NCBI GenBank assembly: GCA_011319805.1
Contig: SJRY01000228.1
Span: 62,001 to 126,000 of the forward strand
Direction: 5' to 3'
From: Macrocybe gigantea
Lineage: Eukaryota > Basidiomycota > Agaricomycetes > Agaricales > Callistosporiaceae
DNA: 64,000 bases
Notes under the pieces: generated by a model
The model's input: only the letters and a program-made list of their open reading frames with translations
Database searches by the model: none
What the model was told of the DNA's origin: nothing
In this document: positions 49,501 through 61,441 of the stretch, in pieces
How the letters are laid out: every line of letters starts with the position of its first letter
Position numbering within the stretch: the stretch's first letter is position 1
Position numbers and translations under genes: made by a program

Positions 49501-50480
49501 TGTGACAATAGTTTTTGCGCCAGAGGTCGGAGCAGCTGGGGCTTTTAATTGTGCGTCTTTGTTATCAACTGCTAGTAACATCGTCTGTCCTCTTATTTTG
49601 GTTTCCAAGGCCGGTCCTCTGAATCCCAGGTCGACAACTGAACCTTCCCCCGTGGTATTCGATGATGACTTTATTGACTGAAGAGGCAATGTGCGTTGTG
49701 TACTGGTGGCGATCTGGCCAGCGAGAGGTCGGTCTTGAGGCTTGAATATGTAGTCCGTCCAAGAGAGGAGAACGCCAGCTTCGGCGCTTTCTGTAAGCCA
49801 TTCTGGCCGAACGACCTTCATATATTTGAATTCCTGCATTTTCGCAGGAGTTAAAGAACACGTAATGATATGCGTTCTGAGCAAGGGATGAAATTAGCAG
49901 GGAACTGGCGTTGAACCAAAACCCTGGGAGACGTACACAAGACTCTTCTTGTCAAGATAAGGCCGAAAAATCCCCCCATGCTTCAAGATGAGTTGCCGCA
50001 ATTCTTGCACGGAAGGTTGGGTCCAACCGTTGATCTGACGTACCGGTGAGACAGAGGATACTCAGGCTAGTGCATGGCACTCACATAGATGGACAAGCCC
50101 TTGAATATCTTAGGTTGAGATGCGCTAGATTCCGAGTTTTCTTCGAGCTCTGCATTCTGTATTTGGAGCTTGGCCCTCTTTCGCCGCATATATTCGCCCC
50201 ATCCGCCAAATCGAGACGGTCCATAAATATCATCGTCGCTAGTCATGACTTCATGATTTCGACTTTTTTCCTGGTTATCTTCCAATGTAGCAGAAAAGGA
50301 TCGTTTACGGGGAGGCTGCGCAGGCGCAGGGAGTTCTTCAATGTCCGAATCGTCCAAATCTTTCGCTTTCGCAACGATATCACCTGGCAACACGACGGAT
50401 TGAAGCGCTTCTAGAAAATCAGGATCATCCTGTCCAAAGTAGTCGGAAGAGTTGCTTTGCGAAGCATTTTCCGAGACCAT
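46595..50480 (-). CDS. REV1: DNA repair protein REV1 (Y-family deoxycytidyl transferase)
   Basis: Inserts dCMP opposite abasic sites and scaffolds translesion polymerases. Starts MVSENASQSNSSDYFGQDDP at 50480. An N-terminal BRCT domain (FKGLSIYVNGW, THIITCSLTPAKMQEFKYMK, VVRPEWLTES) is followed by the Y-polymerase: YKHSRLHHLSIWKAELK, the catalytic MHCDFDCFFVSAGL, KPVVVCHSQG, ASYEARSFGIKNGM, SVDEALIE (second catalytic Asp-Glu), SIGISHNILLARLATRRAKP and LHGFGWSAKQKAREKLG. Then come the little finger, two ubiquitin-binding-like motifs (FHALPPDIKKELE and FAALPRAVKDEQL) and a C-terminal helical REV7/polymerase-binding domain (WTPQEKDLEFFSKYLLKCV to RKKFGGRLSLK). The exon joins I checked keep frame. 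It is probably the full-length protein. Confidence 0.93.
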
Positions 50481-50991
50481 CGCGAATACACATGTCCGTC
50501 CTTGTAAGTAGATGGGAAAGAGAAACACTAGCGGAGACTAGAACGCATCAACGTTTGCGAGTCAGACTGGAGTGACAAGAACGAAACAAGCCTAAGCGAG
50601 GCTGATACTCGATTATGTCAGCACCCAAATCTCAAAACAGAATTGCGCCTGTAGTACGCTGTAACAGGTACAGCGCCACAAATTAAATTTCTCTGCGGTC
50701 CCGCAGTCTAGCATGGACTGTCAAGTCAAATGGTGTACAGGCTAAACATATTGTATCCGAAGAGAAAACCGTCAAACCCGTTCAACTGCGCCCTTCAAGG
50801 GGAGTAGCAGCCATCACAAAATTGAATCATCACCAAATGGAGCGCTCAACGTACCTGTACAACCGCGACACGATTTCAGCCTTCAGGTCGTTTCAATTAG
50901 AAAAAATAGACCAGCAACTGATTGTACCTTGCATACTCCTAACTCAGACTTTTAAGGGTCCATGAATGAGCTGAGGAGCCCCGACGCGGTG
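50481..50991. other. Intergenic spacer
   Basis: Promoter side of REV1 and 3' side of the small gene at 50992-51393. No gene, repeat or RNA seen. Confidence 0.5.
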
Positions 50992-51393
50992 TCATTGCTG
51001 GCTGTGTTCGGCAGGGAGTGAATGGTGGGGATGAACGTAACGATGTCGCCTAGATGGATCTAGACTTTCTAGCAGCTCCTGAAGACCAACATGATATCTC
51101 GGAGAGGTGCACAATAGTCAGGGGCAGCGATACATGCTCACTGTAACTTCACCATTAGCGAGGAGATGCTCCACGAGTTTGTCAGAGAATGCCCCAGTGT
51201 GAGGTATATGTAGTTTTTGTGCGATCTTTTGTAGCGATTCCAAGACGTCGTCCACGTCTTCCAGAGAACTAGTGGCGAGGGGAGAATTAAGGTCGAACAT
51301 CATTGCTTGTTGGATCGATGATGGAAGGAGATCGTAAAGGGAAAGGAGGGCAATCAACCGCAGCTGCAAAGACTTGAGTTCGTTATGGTCCAT
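50992..51393 (-). CDS. Small helical protein, 112 aa, unrecognised
   Basis: Two exons, 51393-51142 and 51078-50992, giving 339 nt in frame. The sequence starts MDHNELKSLQLRLIALLSLY, is leucine-rich and predicted helical through ~residue 85, and ends in a His-rich tail (RRHRYVHPHHSLP). It has no signal peptide. The clean splice (GTGAGC donor, TTCAG acceptor) and regular heptad-like leucines support a real gene. The function is unknown; it could be a small subunit or adaptor. Confidence 0.55.
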
Positions 51394-52432
51394 GGTGAAA
51401 AGTGGTGAGAGGATTCAGTCGATGAGAATGGCAATAAATACACGGTTCGAAAGGCTGGAGATTTACTTTCCGCGGAAGGAAAGTGTGCAAGTTAAAGCCC
51501 CTTAAACGTAACAAGCATCAGAATCCCCAAGAGCTCGCGAACCATAACACCATAGGAATGTTGTGAACTGTCCCGATCAGACAAAAGAAAAGTATTTAGA
51601 TATTCGGCTTGGCACCTCGTAAAGAGGTATTTAGCAGCCAAAAATAAGTCGGCCAGAAGGAATTTGGTAATATGCGCTCGCTAGATCCACTGTTGCCCGA
51701 GGAATCACGATGCAGCCTTGATCTCGACGAATGACCGTCCTGTGGCGAAAACGGTACGGCAGATCAAGATACAGCTGGAAACGAGGGTTGTTTGGATTGC
51801 ATCTATGACAAGGTCTAGTGCATCATTTCATACTTTAGACACCGAAAGATAACATGAGCTGCGCTTCAACCCAACCGGGGTTGAGAAAACGACGAGCTGC
51901 ACAGAACAAGTCTCCGAAAACATTCGGATCAGTTTTATTGAGGTTGTCGACAGAAAAAATGGCAGACGTGGAACAGTACGAATCCCTTGATTGCTTGTTA
52001 GCATCTTTCAACGTGGCTGGAGATTCCGACGATTTGAACAGCAAGCAAGATCAACATTGCCGAATCATTTGTTGCGCTGTATTTGTGCTAATAGATAGTA
52101 TGGCTTCAATCATTTCTGTCCGTTGTCGCATCAAGATGTGGACACTGTACTTGTATGCACAGTACACGAATCATTGGGAAAACGGATGGAACTCGAACGG
52201 ATATAGAGCCAAGTGGAACAGATCGGAAAATGATAACGAGAGAAACAGAGTAAAATAGGTCAAGGCCTACAAACGACTAGATCTCTGTCAAAGATGCTTA
52301 ATATGTCAGATCCATGATAAAGATGTTCGGCGCCTGGAAACCTAATCGTGATTTGGTATAATCATCGTCTCTCTTCAGCATATCAAAAAATATTCGGCCT
52401 CGTAACCAATCTGTTTCATTCGTTATCGAGGC
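51394..52432. other. Intergenic spacer
   Basis: AT-rich 1 kb region. A 134-codon plus-strand frame (51854-52258) is Asn/Lys/Cys-rich without any recognisable feature and is probably chance. Upstream region of the small gene and 3' region of the DUF6699 gene. Confidence 0.4.
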
Positions 52433-53100
52433 TCATTGTGCGGATATCTGGGTGGCAAAGCACGCACTGACACGCTCGATCCGATCAGGCGGAGTTGCAG
52501 GTGGCGAGTAGAACATAGCCCCCCAGTTCCCTCCTTGCGAGTTCAACATCGCAGCTCTCCTGACCCCTTCCTGTATTCTCGGCTGTAGTGTGCTGAATTC
52601 GGCTTCTGTGACCATATTTTCGGTGTATCTGAGAAGGGTGAGTTCGCTCAAGACGTCGTGACCTTGACAGCTGGAATGACAGTCGCACTCTTTCCACATT
52701 GTGGTGCAAATGTCGTGAACCGTCACCCCCTTGTCATCTTTTACAACGGTGCACCATGGGCTGCGCTCGGTGATGACAATCACTTCGGATACTAGAGGAA
52801 ATGTTGCGGGTTCGTCTGTTACTAGAGGGAATCCGGTTTCATCTAGGCTATATCCAGACACATCTCCTGTAGTGGGAGATGTCAGGATTCAATTTCTGGA
52901 TAGATATGCGTCTGAATGGCACCTGATTCTAGGTTGAAATTGAGATAGAAGGGGCCTCGACCCATCAGTATTGGGTTGAGTTCCAATTCAATACTCGTCA
53001 TGTATAAATCGGTCGACGACAGGACGGGTCCATCTGCGTAAATGCTGGCGTGCTCAGCGAAGACAATGTCAAATAATGGAGCAAGAAAAGTGTCGTACAT
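52433..53100 (-). CDS. DUF6699-like protein
   Basis: The first part (53100-52882) reads IYADGPVLSSTDLYMTSIELELNPIL, the start seen in DUF6699 proteins (basidiomycete-specific, unknown function). The second (52861-52433) has FPLVSEVIVITERSPWCTVV, GVTVHDIC, VTEAEFSTLQPRIQEGVRRAA and PPDRIERV, which match the rest of the domain. The join at ~52880 is broken: a TGA and a small hairpin (ACATCTCC/GGAGATGT, 52870-52892) lie between the two frames, and no good donor is visible. It lies just downstream of the NACHT gene in the same orientation. Confidence 0.5.
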
Positions 53101-53240
53101 GTTACGAGAGCTTGGCGACCACCATCGGACTTGCTACATGTTTCCAGCTCCAAACTCAGAAGTGACTCGGATTCAACGGACAGTCCCCACTCTTGTATTT
53201 GAGTCACGATTTGCTGGAATTTCTGCTGTATCGAGGATTT

Positions 53241-55623
53241 CTACACACACAATGGTTTGCTGGTGGTTTTCACACAAGGCAACCGAGTACGCACCCCGAG
53301 CCATGTCTCTACTTCTGTCAAAACAAGCGCCAACTTCGTTTTGGGGAATAGCACCGAGGTAGACCAATTACGGCTCACGATATAGGTCCAAGTTGCGATG
53401 CCCCATCCAGCAACAAAACTTCCCAATGTTTCCAGAAGAGCAGAATTTGAAGGAGAGCATCTTGTTAAGTGCGCATTCCAGTGCCCGCATGAATACTCCA
53501 AATGAGCGGGTATCTCAGCCCATCTTAATTTCTGCCTTCGAATACAGTCCACCAGCTCTCGTTTATATGCTGGAGCGAGCTGTTCACATAACTCTTGGAC
53601 TTCAAGTTGGGTTGTTATACCATTTTCGACCATAATCTGCGACATCTTGTAGCGAGGAAGATATGGTCGCAAATATGGCGCTCAAATAGGCGTCCTTTGA
53701 ACATGACTGTCGAACGCGATGGATCCAACATGCATTCAGTAAATGATGCATGAAGTGGCAGTACGGGATGGGTGTCATCATCTACCCTGTAAACAGAGGA
53801 AAGGCTTGCCAAAATACTGCGGAGCCGATGATGGGGCACATCCAAGAGTCGAGTCATGACCTTCAGCGAAAGCGGTTCGCGAGAGGTCGTGAGTGCGTCT
53901 AGAACGCAGCAAATTGGCGTGTTTCGACATCGTTAAATTCCTTACAGGCATTGAAAACGATGGTATTGTAGAGCTGATCCAGATGCCTCGTGGGCATGTC
54001 CGACGAGCCACCAGTAGATGAGGATAGAATTTCCGATAGACGACTCTTCGAGTCCACGTTAGGATTCGGAGGTAGGACATAGGATATCACGGTTGAAGCA
54101 TATATCCATAAACCCGATGATTTACGAACGAGAGCGTCGATTTCGTTAGCAGAGGTGACACCAATTCTCTCCACTGCCGCCACCAGGCTCATGGATATGA
54201 ATTTCTTGATGTCTGTATTCCGACTAGAGATGGTAAGATCATGCAATCGGAAAAAGCCGATTGCGTCGCGTTCAGAGGTATGCCTGTCTGACAGACTTTT
54301 TTCCGGGCGACCGGTGAGAAGGAATTTGAGACCACGTAGAGGCTCAGCCTTGAGGGTACGGAGGAGTTGCTCCAGGAATTGCATTCCGTCCTCGCATTCG
54401 TCCAAAGCGTCAATAACGATTGTAACAGGTCTCCGATTGATGGCGGAGTTAGGTCCAACTGCCGCCTTCCAAGGGGCTGAAAGAAGGTATTTGAATTGAA
54501 GATCGAAAGGCTTACTCGGCAGTTCCGAGTCGCGTTTGAGAGCTTTGATGAGATGAATGGCAAAGTTTCCGGAGAACCTTGCGAGTTGGAAAGCAATGGT
54601 CGGAATGATGAAGACAGAACGCCGGCAGTCATCTAACTCGCGATGACAGAAGAAGCTCGACCCGAGCAAGGAACATTGTCCGGTGGCGTTGTGGAGTGCA
54701 TGAGGGGATCTACGGATTCGCAGAAAGAGTAAGATATGGTTGTCTTGCCCATGCCCGCCATGCCGGTAAGGATAAAGACGTCCTGGGAATTGGGGTCTTG
54801 AACCCAGTCGGACAGAAGCTCTAAGACTTGTTCTGATGTGTCAGGCATGCATGAACGTCTGGTCGAGCCAACTCCACTGAGCTGGACATTATATTCCGCA
54901 TGCTTCGATCGAAGCATATTATGAATAGTCGCGTGCTTCGTATTATCGCTGTCAGTTGCTATCCCGGCCATAATGAAGTTATAAGCTGGGCGTACCTTGA
55001 GCAAATCCGATGCTATCCGTTCGATGTTCAAGGCTGTGTCGAGCTTTGAGCAAGTTATCGGTGGAAACCCAACAGGAAGCAGGTTAAGATACATGCCAAG
55101 AAAGAATCAAGTTCCCTCATAATCTTCTGATAGCGACTCACTATATCCTGAGGGTCTGATTGGCTCTGGAAGAGTCGGAAAAGGACCGAGCGAGATTGTT
55201 TGGCTGTCAGCTCCCTGGTCTGTTCATCGAGATTGCTAAATCACGAAGCGTTCAGAGTGGCAGCATGGATGAGAATAGGAATGTACTTTATGAGCGACTC
55301 TATTCGGCCACCGATGGAATGTTGATGAGGCATATCACGATGTACCTCTACGATCGTGGACAACTTCTCGACATAGTTTCGCAGCTTTTCGATCTCTTCC
55401 GGAATTCGAACAAAGTTCTGGTTACAGTCTCAACATTGATTCTGGTGCTGGGCATATGATCATGGCCTACCTGTGCGATTTCAAGAAATGCGACTACCCC
55501 ACCAAGACTGGCTTTCAGCTGAGGTTTCCAGTCCGCGGAGTCTTTTAGTGCTTTGATCGTTGCAAAAGCGCCATCCCAAAGAGCGTTTACGCCTTGGTGA
55601 GCTCCGTCCCTCGGGGTCGACAT
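53241..55623 (-). CDS. NACHT-domain NOD-like (STAND) protein
   Basis: A fungal NLR, expected to oligomerise after ligand sensing and to act in non-self recognition. Starts MSTPRDGAHQGVNALWDGAF, an N-terminal helical domain of the type common in agaricomycete NLRs (FVRIPEEIEKLRNYVEKLST). The NACHT ATPase follows: P-loop FILTGMAGMGKTTISYSF, SSFFCHRELDDCRRSVFIIPTIAFQLA, Walker B PVTIVIDALDECED and sensor LKFLLTGRPE. Then come a winged-helix-like part (LDALTTSREPLSLKVMTRLL, LHASFTECML) and a helical end (IPAHLEYSCGHWNAHL). No WD40, ankyrin or TPR repeats follow, so it is short for the class. Frame breaks occur near 54670, 53912 and 53627 (one base lost each). Confidence 0.8.
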
Positions 55624-55904
55624 GGTCCTTCGTGCGCCACGTAGTCAGCGTTGTGCATCGTGGCAACTTATCACAATCTTACTTATGGCACATTCAATAA
55701 TTCTTCTCGGACAAGAAAACGATATGAATACTCGACCACTCATTGAATGAGCTGTCAATGGTATCTGTTGCCCATGAATATTGTGAATTCTCGTCAAAAG
55801 TTGTGTAATTGGCATATTTGTTCAATAAATATGTAATCGAACGCCAGCCTGGCGGCATTGGTTACGTTTCGTTCCCGAGACTGTCTCTCTCTCGTCTCTC
55901 CACC

Positions 55905-58523
55905 ATGCTCGGCAAGCCAGACGTCGAATCTGGCGACGTGTACGGCTCTGAAGAGCTAGCTGGTCACGAACGGGAATTGCTGCTTCCTTCTGGGAGCGGA
56001 GCACCCAAAGACGTAGTCACTGGTGAAGCGAAGGAGTCTCGCACGCGCCGGTTCACCGCCCTCCATCTTGTCGTGGCCTTTCTGGCAGGTCTTCTGGCAT
56101 GTTTTCTAGGCCAGCTCGCGATCTTCGGCACATCATGCTTCTCCAAAGTTAGCAGGACGGAAGTATCTTTGGCCGAGAGCAACAACCTGCTAGCACCTCC
56201 CTACGCTGGGTCGACAGAGCGTCACCAATACCCGCCCACGTCTCCAGCGAATGCCTACCCGTCCTTATTCCCTACCAGCGTTGGCTATGCAGGCGGCACA
56301 CCCACAGGCGCTGAGCCGGCTGTCATCGCCACCGCTCCACGATACCCAGTTCACACTGGAGCAGCGCAACTCGTCGTGCCGACTAATTTGTCCAAGGATC
56401 CGGCGGAGAAGGGATCGGATAAATTTGATATGCTCAAAAAGTGGGGCAATTTGTCGCCGTGGTACAGCGTGGGCAGAGAGACCTTTGGGTTGGACTCGGG
56501 ACCCGAGCCGCCTGAAACCTGTCGAGTCACTGGCTTGCATCTTCTACATAGACACGGTGCCCGTTATCCGACGGATTACAGTGAGTTTCGTGCTATTTGT
56601 CTCATTTCCCGTGTCGATTTTCCTCCTTTCTAGCTGGCTATGGGGTGCCGGCGGGTTTGGCTTCGCGGCTGAACGAGCGTGCCAAACACTGGGAAGCAGA
56701 GGGGGACCTGGAGTTTTTGAATGAATGGTATGTCTTAGACTTCCCGGGGTGAAGTAATTTACTTTATATGCGTAACGCAGGACCTATAAACTTGGTGAAG
56801 AAAGTATGTTATGTATCCCGGTTAATCGTTCCTTGAATGTTCATCATCAACACCAATAGTTTTGACCCCGTTTGGTCGACAGCAACTATGCAAGTATACA
56901 ATTTATAATGCCTCCGCGTAACTAGCTGATTTTGAGCAATTTCGTAGTCGACCTGGGTCTGTCGACACGCCTGAAATATGGATACCTTTTGAAGGTCAGT
57001 TAGGTTGTCATGCCTTGCCTTTTATTGACATCCATCAGAACTTCACGGATACCAATACCATTCCCGTCTTTAGAACGGAATCACAGTGAGTGCTTCCAGC
57101 TACAATGCAGCCCAGATATCTTAACATTCTGTCACGTTATACAGGGACAGGATGTTGCATAGCGCCTTGAATTTTGCAATAGGATTCTTCGGATATCCCT
57201 TTGAGGGACAATACCAGCAGAGCATCACCATAGAAGCGGAGAATGTGAGTCTGTATCCATCTACATCGTTTACAGGTCTCATTGAAGCGTGCATAATTAG
57301 TTCAATAATACCCTTGCTCCATACAAAACGTCAGTATGCTATGACGAGAAATATACCCTCAGTACATATTTCAATGAACGGTCTTCACCTTTTAGATGTC
57401 CGAATTCTCGTGATCCAGCCAAGGGTGATCGCGGACAATATTATGTTGAGCAATGGTCGAATAAGTATCTCAAGGACGCAGTCGAGCGACTCCAACACCA
57501 GATGAAGGGTTACAACTTCACTATTGAGGATATGGCTGCCATGCAACACATGTGCGCCTACGAGGTTCGTTCTGGCGGGCGTTTGTGAGTCGTAAGCTGA
57601 ATGGTTCATGTCAGACCGTCGCTTTGGGCTACTCTAAATTCTGCGAGCTCTTCACTGAAGAAGAGTGGGATGGGTTCGACTATGCGTAAGTCGTATCCGA
57701 CATTCTTGATGAAGTCCATGCACTGACCTTTCCAAAGCCTCGATCTCAAGTTCTGGTGAGCGTTACCCTTGCTGCGCCCACTCACATGCTGAATACTATC
57801 GACAGGTATGGCCATACTTTTGGATCCCCATTGGCTCGTAGCTTGGGCGTAGGCTGGGTTCAAGAACTTGTAGCTCGACTCACACACAGCCCGATATCCG
57901 TCCATAACTCCTCCACCAATGCGACATTGGACGATAACCCCATAACGTTCCCTCTTAGTCAGAGCCTCTACGTCGATGCCACACACGAGGTTGTCGTTCT
58001 AAATGGTCAGTGTTCTTGTGTTCTTCCAATTCTTGCCGGCTGACGCTAAGGATCGGGCCTCGGGTTCAGTCATCACCGCCTTGAATTTGACTTCTTTTGC
58101 TGAGGGAGGCCGCTTCCCATCGATCATATCCCGAGAATCGGACTTTCAGGGTGTCAGAGGTGGCACCTTTCGCCACCAATGTCCACTTTCAGAGTGAGCT
58201 CCCTCCAGATAATGCTCTTCCAACCTACCAGCGCTAAATGATTGTTTTCATTTTCATACTTACCAGTCCTCGAGTGCACATCCGTCCCCGGCCCACAGAT
58301 CCGCATCGTCATCAACGATGGCGTGGTCCCTCTCACTGGCGTTAAAGGCTGCCCCAAGCAAGAAGATGGAATGTGCCCCGTCGACACGTTCGTTGCGGCT
58401 CAGAAGGAGACCATCGCCAAGACGGACTGGGCCTGGAGCTGCCACGGTGACTGGAAGGTCCCGGAAGGGCCGAAATGGAACACCACGACAGGAGAACCGC
58501 CCAGGCCAGATGCAGTCATTTAA
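55905..58523 (+). CDS. Membrane-anchored histidine acid phosphatase (phytase-like)
   Basis: Starts MLGKPDVESGDVYGSEELAG, a cytosolic N-terminus of ~45 residues, then one helix (LHLVVAFLAGLLACFLGQLAIFG), so a type II orientation with the enzyme outside or in the lumen. The catalytic RHGARYP motif has Arg216 and His217. Downstream: LGEEILTPFGRQQL, DLGLSTRLKYGYLL, PVFRTESQDRMLHSALNFAIGFFGYPF, ETVALGYSKFCELFTEEEW, SLYVDATHEVVVLN and CPVDTFVAAQ. The proton-donor position has HE where secreted phytases have HD. Ten or so exons, one of 23 nt (56781-56803). An extra G at 58149-58151 breaks the frame. The likely substrate is a phosphate monoester such as phytate, by family only. Confidence 0.85.
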
Positions 58524-59020
58524 GATGTTTGAGAGTATTCATTTGCTCCAATTTCATGCTTTTTCTTGGACTGGCCAGCCTTACGCTCGCTGCTTCTTCC
58601 ATATCTAACCATTGCTTTCATTTGTTTGTACCATCCTTTACCTGAACTCTTTTTGACGCATTCATTTCGCTGGCAGTTCACGATCACAGACGATTGTACG
58701 TACATACACCACTAGCCCTTATACGGTACTTCGCCCACACATCTTACATGTGCATCGGCCATAGTCCTCCCCCATCTGCTCTGGTGGAAAACCAGTGCAA
58801 TAGACATCATCTGATTTCATGAGAAGCCTCCGTTCACAGCTATTGGAATATGACTATGCATCAACAATGCTGTTAATCGGTTTGACGATGAGGGAAGCAC
58901 ATAAGAATCAGCGGAAAGGAGGCAGAACTACAAAGATCCTAAGCTTGGCCATAAATACCTACTAAAACGAACAAACGGAGAAAGAATATAGAACGTTCGT
59001 AGACGTAGAGGTAGACCGAA
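58524..59020. other. Convergent 3' spacer
   Basis: 3' UTRs of the phosphatase and P450 genes; no gene or repeat seen. Confidence 0.5.
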
Positions 59021-61441
59021 TCAAACGTGATTGTAGTGTTTAATGAGCAGTGGCATCTGGTTACCAGCCTGCGGATCTGAGCGTATGATGGGACGCTGGA
59101 CGATGGACGATTTCTTGCCAATGTCTTCAGCTGGGACCGCAAGCTCGAATTCGAAAGCGCGGACAAGAGTGAACAAGAGGGCCTTTGTTCTGGGGGCAGA
59201 TGAGAATTCAGCAGTGAACTCGACATGATCTAAAGCAAGCAAACAGGCTTACTCAACAAGGGAGAACCGATAACCAATGCATGCCCGAGGGCCGCCGAGG
59301 AAGGACATCAAGTTGCCCCAGACGCCGGGGATTTGATTAGCAGCCTCCGGAGGTGATTCCCATCTTTCAGGCCTAATGGACATCGAGGGATCAGATAACT
59401 GACCCCCGCACAAATTCCAAACGTGATAGACTCACCTGAACTCTTTGGCATCCTCCCCCCAGATTGATTTATCACGATTGATGGCGAGGAGCGGAATCAA
59501 CATTGTCTGGCCCTTCCTAACACTGCAAGACGGAAGAGGAGGGGTGAATGATGAGTAAACTGGAGGTGCAGAAACACTCACTGGAGGTCATGGTGCACCC
59601 TTCCCTTCAAATCCGTTACGGGGTTGTTCAAAGGCAGGACGTCGTCTTTCGTGGCAATTCGGATGGTTGATGGAACTGGGGCGTGAACGCGCAGCGTTTC
59701 CCGGACAACGTAATCGAGATAGGGCAATGCATTCAATTCGTCCATAGTGGGATTGTCAGTGTCGATAGTGAAGAGTTCTGCCCTAAGTTTCCTTTGAACG
59801 TCAGGGCTTTGCGTCAATGCGTACAGAGCCCAGGTAGTAGCGGTGCTAGAGCGCAGAAAGGTCTAGTCAGGTCGAACAAATGCAGTAATGTAGGGCAACA
59901 CACCTCGTCGTCTCATGCCCAGCTACAAGGAATGTCGGAACCTCTACAATCCAGGCGATTAGATAAACGCATCTGGAGAAGCCCACAAAATCACGGACGA
60001 GCTAATACATCCCCATCCGACATGCGTTGACTCTCGGGAAGGTCGGTGGCCATGTTAGCCCGGACTAAGATAGACAACAGATCGCGGTTTCTCCAAGATT
60101 CCTTTTCGTTTGTGCCGCGAACTGCTTGTTTACTGTCGTGCAAGAGCTGTTCTCCGATACGGGCCATAGTTTGACGCGCCCGCTTAACTTCCGCGTCGTG
60201 CTCAACTCTCTAAGGAAGACAGAAAATGGGATTCGAGATATGAGGAGTCTCTGTAGTGACACATACCAACCACCTCAAAAACGGGAACCAAGCCCTCAAT
60301 ATAGGAACCAGGCTCATCCGAGAGTTGGCGCCAAAGATTGTCGAGAATGCTTCATTGAGTTCATTAGCACGGCCACTAAGGGCATCAAATTTATAATTGA
60401 ATCCTGTAGAAAGCGAGTTAACTATCGGATTCGCACGAAAGACGACCCGAAATGATTACGCACCGGCAAGGCCGATGACATCGAGAGTGGTCTTGCTCAA
60501 TGGAGAAAGAACGTCGACGCGCGCAGGCCCTTCCTTGTTTGTGATCTGAGATGCCAGAACATCGCGGAGCTAAAATCGTTGTCAATGCATGGACGACGAT
60601 CGATTTGGGTGGAGGCATAAGACGCACTTGTATTGATTTCTCAATGAAGATGGGAGTCAGCTCGCGGATTTGAGACGGTCCGAAGGCGGGATTCTTTCGG
60701 AACAAGCAAGCAAGCCAGCATTGTCATTTTATGCAGTCTCAAGTATGAAATGTGCGCCGATTCACTAACCATGATGCGGCGCTGCAAGGAACATGCCAAT
60801 GAGACACCAGAGCCTGACACTACCTTCCATTTGACCCACCTGCTGTCTGTGTTTCTCTCCTTCGACCACAAGAACGCCTATAGAAGATGACGAGTCAATC
60901 TTAATAGAACTGTTTGCATTGGCAGGTTGTGCACACCAGGACCCACGATATGACTGAGGTTGTGCCTTGCTGCCTCTGGCTTTTGGTAGTCATTACTATT
61001 CATAATACGTGATTCAACGCCTTCAGATCTGTTGTATACAGGCGGTTCATCTACTTGATGTTAGCACATTCGTTCAAGTGAGAATTGAACGCGAAGCACA
61101 CACTCCAAATACACCCTTGTATTTGATGGTGTTTCCATACTCCTGCACCCACTGTTCGTGAAGGACAGAGTTTTCCTACAAAGAATAACACAAGACAATC
61201 AGAAATCAGGACATGTAGATGTTGCGATTTACTAAGCATAGCCAAAAAGTAACGATGACAAGACTCTCACAGCTTCCCAGATATCCTTCAGATTTCCATA
61301 CATGAAACTTGAGGACTTCGGTCCAGGAAGGTCGCGTAGGGGGGACGTCAGCTCCGCATAGAGGAGTTTGATGAGCCGATATACGCCATAACCGACCAAA
61401 GTTGCGATCAGCGAACCCAGCAATTGCGTTATACTTGGCAT
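59021..61441 (-). CDS. Cytochrome P450 monooxygenase
   Basis: Microsomal heme-thiolate oxidase. The N-terminal helix [28 protein letters not shown] is followed by the proline hinge [13 protein letters not shown]-helix [15 protein letters not shown]-helix ExxR in [20 protein letters not shown], the ERW region RPERWESPP and the heme loop [18 protein letters not shown] with its cysteine ligand. It ends [23 protein letters not shown]. Many introns split it, with exons of ~50-200 nt. The proximal pattern resembles the fatty-acid/alkane and secondary-metabolism P450s common in agaricomycetes. The substrate is unknown. I did not check every exon join. Confidence 0.88.

Noticed and set aside
51854..52258. 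134-codon plus-strand ORF
   Set aside because: Biased AT-rich composition, no recognised feature, no supporting neighbours.
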